Position numbers and translations under genes: made by a program. A DNA stretch of 45,601 nucleotides from Lachnospiraceae bacterium (GTDB lineage Bacteria; Bacillota; Clostridia; Lachnospirales; Lachnospiraceae), in NCBI GenBank assembly GCA_016284315.1, contig JAEEOO010000039.1:1-45601 (forward strand), in the 5' to 3' direction. The number at the start of each line of letters is the position of its first letter. Positions within the stretch are counted from its first letter, which is position 1. The notes under the pieces are model-generated. The model saw nothing but the letters and a program-made list of their open reading frames with translations. It was not told where the DNA came from and did not search any database. Shown here piece by piece: positions 44,311 to 45,601 of this stretch.

Positions 44311-44541
44311 ATGGAACTTGAAAAATTAAAATCAATTATCGCTGAAGTGCTTAACGTTGATCCCGATGAGATCACTCCCGAGACTACTTTCACAGATGAT
44401 CTCGGAGCTGATTCTCTTGATGTTTACCAGATCATTATGGGGATTGAGGATGCTTTCGATATTCATGTTGAAGAAGATGCAGCTGAGTCAATCACTACCG
44501 TAGGACAGGCTGTAGAGCTTATCAAAGAGGCTCTTAACTAA
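44311..44541 (+). CDS. acpP: Acyl carrier protein
   Basis: The 76-residue acidic, helical protein carries the growing fatty acyl chain on a phosphopantetheine attached to Ser35 in DLGADSLDVYQIIM. AAGGAAGGA lies ~8 bases before the ATG. It follows plsX and ends in a terminator, so it is probably transcribed with plsX. Confidence 0.97.
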   Translation: MELEKLKSIIAEVLNVDPDEITPETTFTDDLGADSLDVYQIIMGIEDAFDIHVEEDAAESITTVGQAVELIKEALN

Positions 44542-44576
44542 TCAGGGGTTCTTACGAATCGGACATTTGGATTTTT

Positions 44577-44612
44577 GATTCCCGGATGAAAAACACACCC
44601 GGGAATCTTTTT
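44577..44612 (+). terminator. Rho-independent terminator after acpP
   Basis: GATTCCCGG and CCGGGAATC form a 9-bp stem with a 13-base loop and are followed by TTTTT. It separates acpP from rnc. Confidence 0.85.
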
Positions 44613-44629
44613 GATTAAGTGTGGTAAAA

Positions 44630-45340
44630 ATGAATATATATGATCAATCAGAATTAGAATCGCTCATAGGATACGATTTTAAGGATAAGAATCTTCTTAA
44701 GATGGCTCTTACTCACAGTTCTTATGCTAACGAGCAGAAGATCAACAAATTGGGTGATTATGAAAGACTTGAATTTCTTGGCGACGCAGTTTTGGAAGTC
44801 GTTTCATCAGAATTCCTTTTTCATAAATATCCGGATTTGCCTGAAGGCCGTCTTACAAAACTTAGAGCTTCCATGGTGTGCGAACCTTCTCTTGCCATTT
44901 GTGCCAGGGACCTTGATCTTGGCAAATATATTTTGCTTGGAAAAGGTGAAGAGGCCACCGGAGGAAGAGACAGGGAAAGCATTACGTCTGATGTTATGGA
45001 AGCCATTATAGGCGCCATTTTCCTTGACGGCGGAATGGAAAAAGCCAAAGCACATATCAATCGCTTCATTTTGTCAGACCTTGAAGATAAAGTGCTTTTT
45101 TACGACAGTAAAAGTACCTTGCAGGAGGTTGTGCAGGGCAAACTAAAGAAAGAATTTGAATATGTCCTAAATGGTGAAAACGGTCCCGAACACGACAAGG
45201 AGTTTGATGTCTCTGTATTTGTTGACGGAGAGCTTCTTGGAAACGGAAAAGGCCGTACCAAAAAGGCTGCCGAACAGCAGGCTGCCTACCAGGCATTACT
45301 CAAATTGAGAGATAAGGGATATGTTTCTAAAAAGTATTGA
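44630..45340 (+). CDS. rnc: Ribonuclease III
   Basis: RNase III cuts double-stranded RNA, including rRNA precursors. The 236-residue protein has the signature [18 protein letters not shown], the second acidic site in [16 protein letters not shown], and a C-terminal double-stranded-RNA-binding domain ([16 protein letters not shown], then [14 protein letters not shown]). ATG 44630 is preferred; a GTG three codons earlier is possible and the ribosome site is weak for both. The 3' end overlaps smc by 20 bases. Confidence 0.95.
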   Translation: MNIYDQSELESLIGYDFKDKNLLKMALTHSSYANEQKINKLGDYERLEFLGDAVLEVVSSEFLFHKYPDLPEGRLTKLRASMVCEPSLAICARDLDLGKYILLGKGEEATGGRDRESITSDVMEAIIGAIFLDGGMEKAKAHINRFILSDLEDKVLFYDSKSTLQEVVQGKLKKEFEYVLNGENGPEHDKEFDVSVFVDGELLGNGKGRTKKAAEQQAAYQALLKLRDKGYVSKKY

Positions 45341-45601
45341 GGTGCAGGGATTTAAATCCTTTGCAAATAAGATAGTTTTTCAGTTTCACAACGGTATTAC
45401 GGGTATTGTAGGCCCCAACGGATCCGGAAAGAGTAATGTTGCCGATGCGGTCAGATGGGTTCTTGGTGAACAGAGTGCTTCAAGACTCAGAAGTTCGAAG
45501 ATGGAGGATGTCATCTTTGCAGGAACAGAACAGAGGAAACCACAGGCGGCTGCATATGTTGCGATTACATTTGATAATTCGGATCATGCACTTAATATTG
45601 A
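45321..45601 (+). CDS. smc: Chromosome segregation protein SMC (N-terminal part)
   Basis: The frame opens at an ATG inside the end of rnc and runs off the right edge with 93 complete codons. It reads [17 protein letters not shown], then the Walker A motif [19 protein letters not shown] and [20 protein letters not shown], the unmistakable SMC N-terminus. SMC condenses and segregates the chromosome. The overlap with rnc implies coupled translation; the rnc-smc order is common in Firmicutes. Confidence 0.95.
   Translation, partial: MFLKSIEVQGFKSFANKIVFQFHNGITGIVGPNGSGKSNVADAVRWVLGEQSASRLRSSKMEDVIFAGTEQRKPQAAAYVAITFDNSDHALNI

Overview
The window looks like chromosome of a Gram-positive anaerobe of the Clostridia, most likely a Lachnospiraceae member close to Butyrivibrio or Pseudobutyrivibrio. 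This is inferred from the gene order (tmcAL next to pta-ackA; yceD-rpmF-plsX-acpP-rnc-smc), a Pol I without proofreading residues, a T-box in front of trp genes, strong GGAGG-type ribosome sites and AT-rich intergenic DNA with extended -10 promoters. No species can be named from sequence alone. Nearly all genes lie on the + strand; the exceptions are a tRNA-Leu and tmcAL.

Layout. 1-190: the 3' end of a 23S rRNA gene and a terminator, with no 5S gene. 0.2-3 kb: fruK and ptsI (sugar phosphotransferase system). 3.2-7.3 kb: cheV, then a very large acidic, repeat-rich single-pass membrane protein of unknown role. 7.3-11.8 kb: hisH-hisF, ung, lysA and an S66 LD-carboxypeptidase. 11.8-12.3 kb: tRNA-Leu(CAA) on the - strand with its own promoter and terminator, and a small zinc-finger membrane protein. 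12.3-20.4 kb: polA-coaE, an oversized FtsA-like ATPase, a WalJ-type metallo-hydrolase, and an ACT-domain/UPF0210 pair. 20.4-24.1 kb: tmcAL convergent with that pair and divergent from pta-ackA. 24.3-33.1 kb: a three-gene membrane signalling operon (HD-GYP phosphodiesterase, hybrid beta-propeller histidine kinase, degenerate HD-GYP protein with a new-looking C-terminal region). 33.3-35.3 kb: an AT-rich accessory cassette (AbrB-type antitoxin, PIN toxin, RecB-like nuclease fused to a helix-turn-helix and a membrane anchor). 35.4-40.7 kb: a tryptophan T-box and trpE-G-C-B-A, without trpD or trpF. 40.8-42.2 kb: citrate synthase. 42.2-45.6 kb: yceD-rpmF, plsX-acpP, rnc and the start of smc.

How it fits together. 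In many Clostridia tmcAL, pta, ackA, yceD, rpmF, plsX, acpP, rnc and smc form one neighbourhood. Here it is split between ackA and yceD by about 18 kb carrying the signalling operon, the accessory cassette, the trp operon and gltA, and yceD has a near-consensus promoter of its own. The two best candidates for undescribed biology lie inside that insertion: the toxin-antitoxin plus membrane-anchored RecB-like nuclease cassette, with palindromes woven into its promoter, and the signalling operon that pairs an intact HD-GYP enzyme with a probably dead one.
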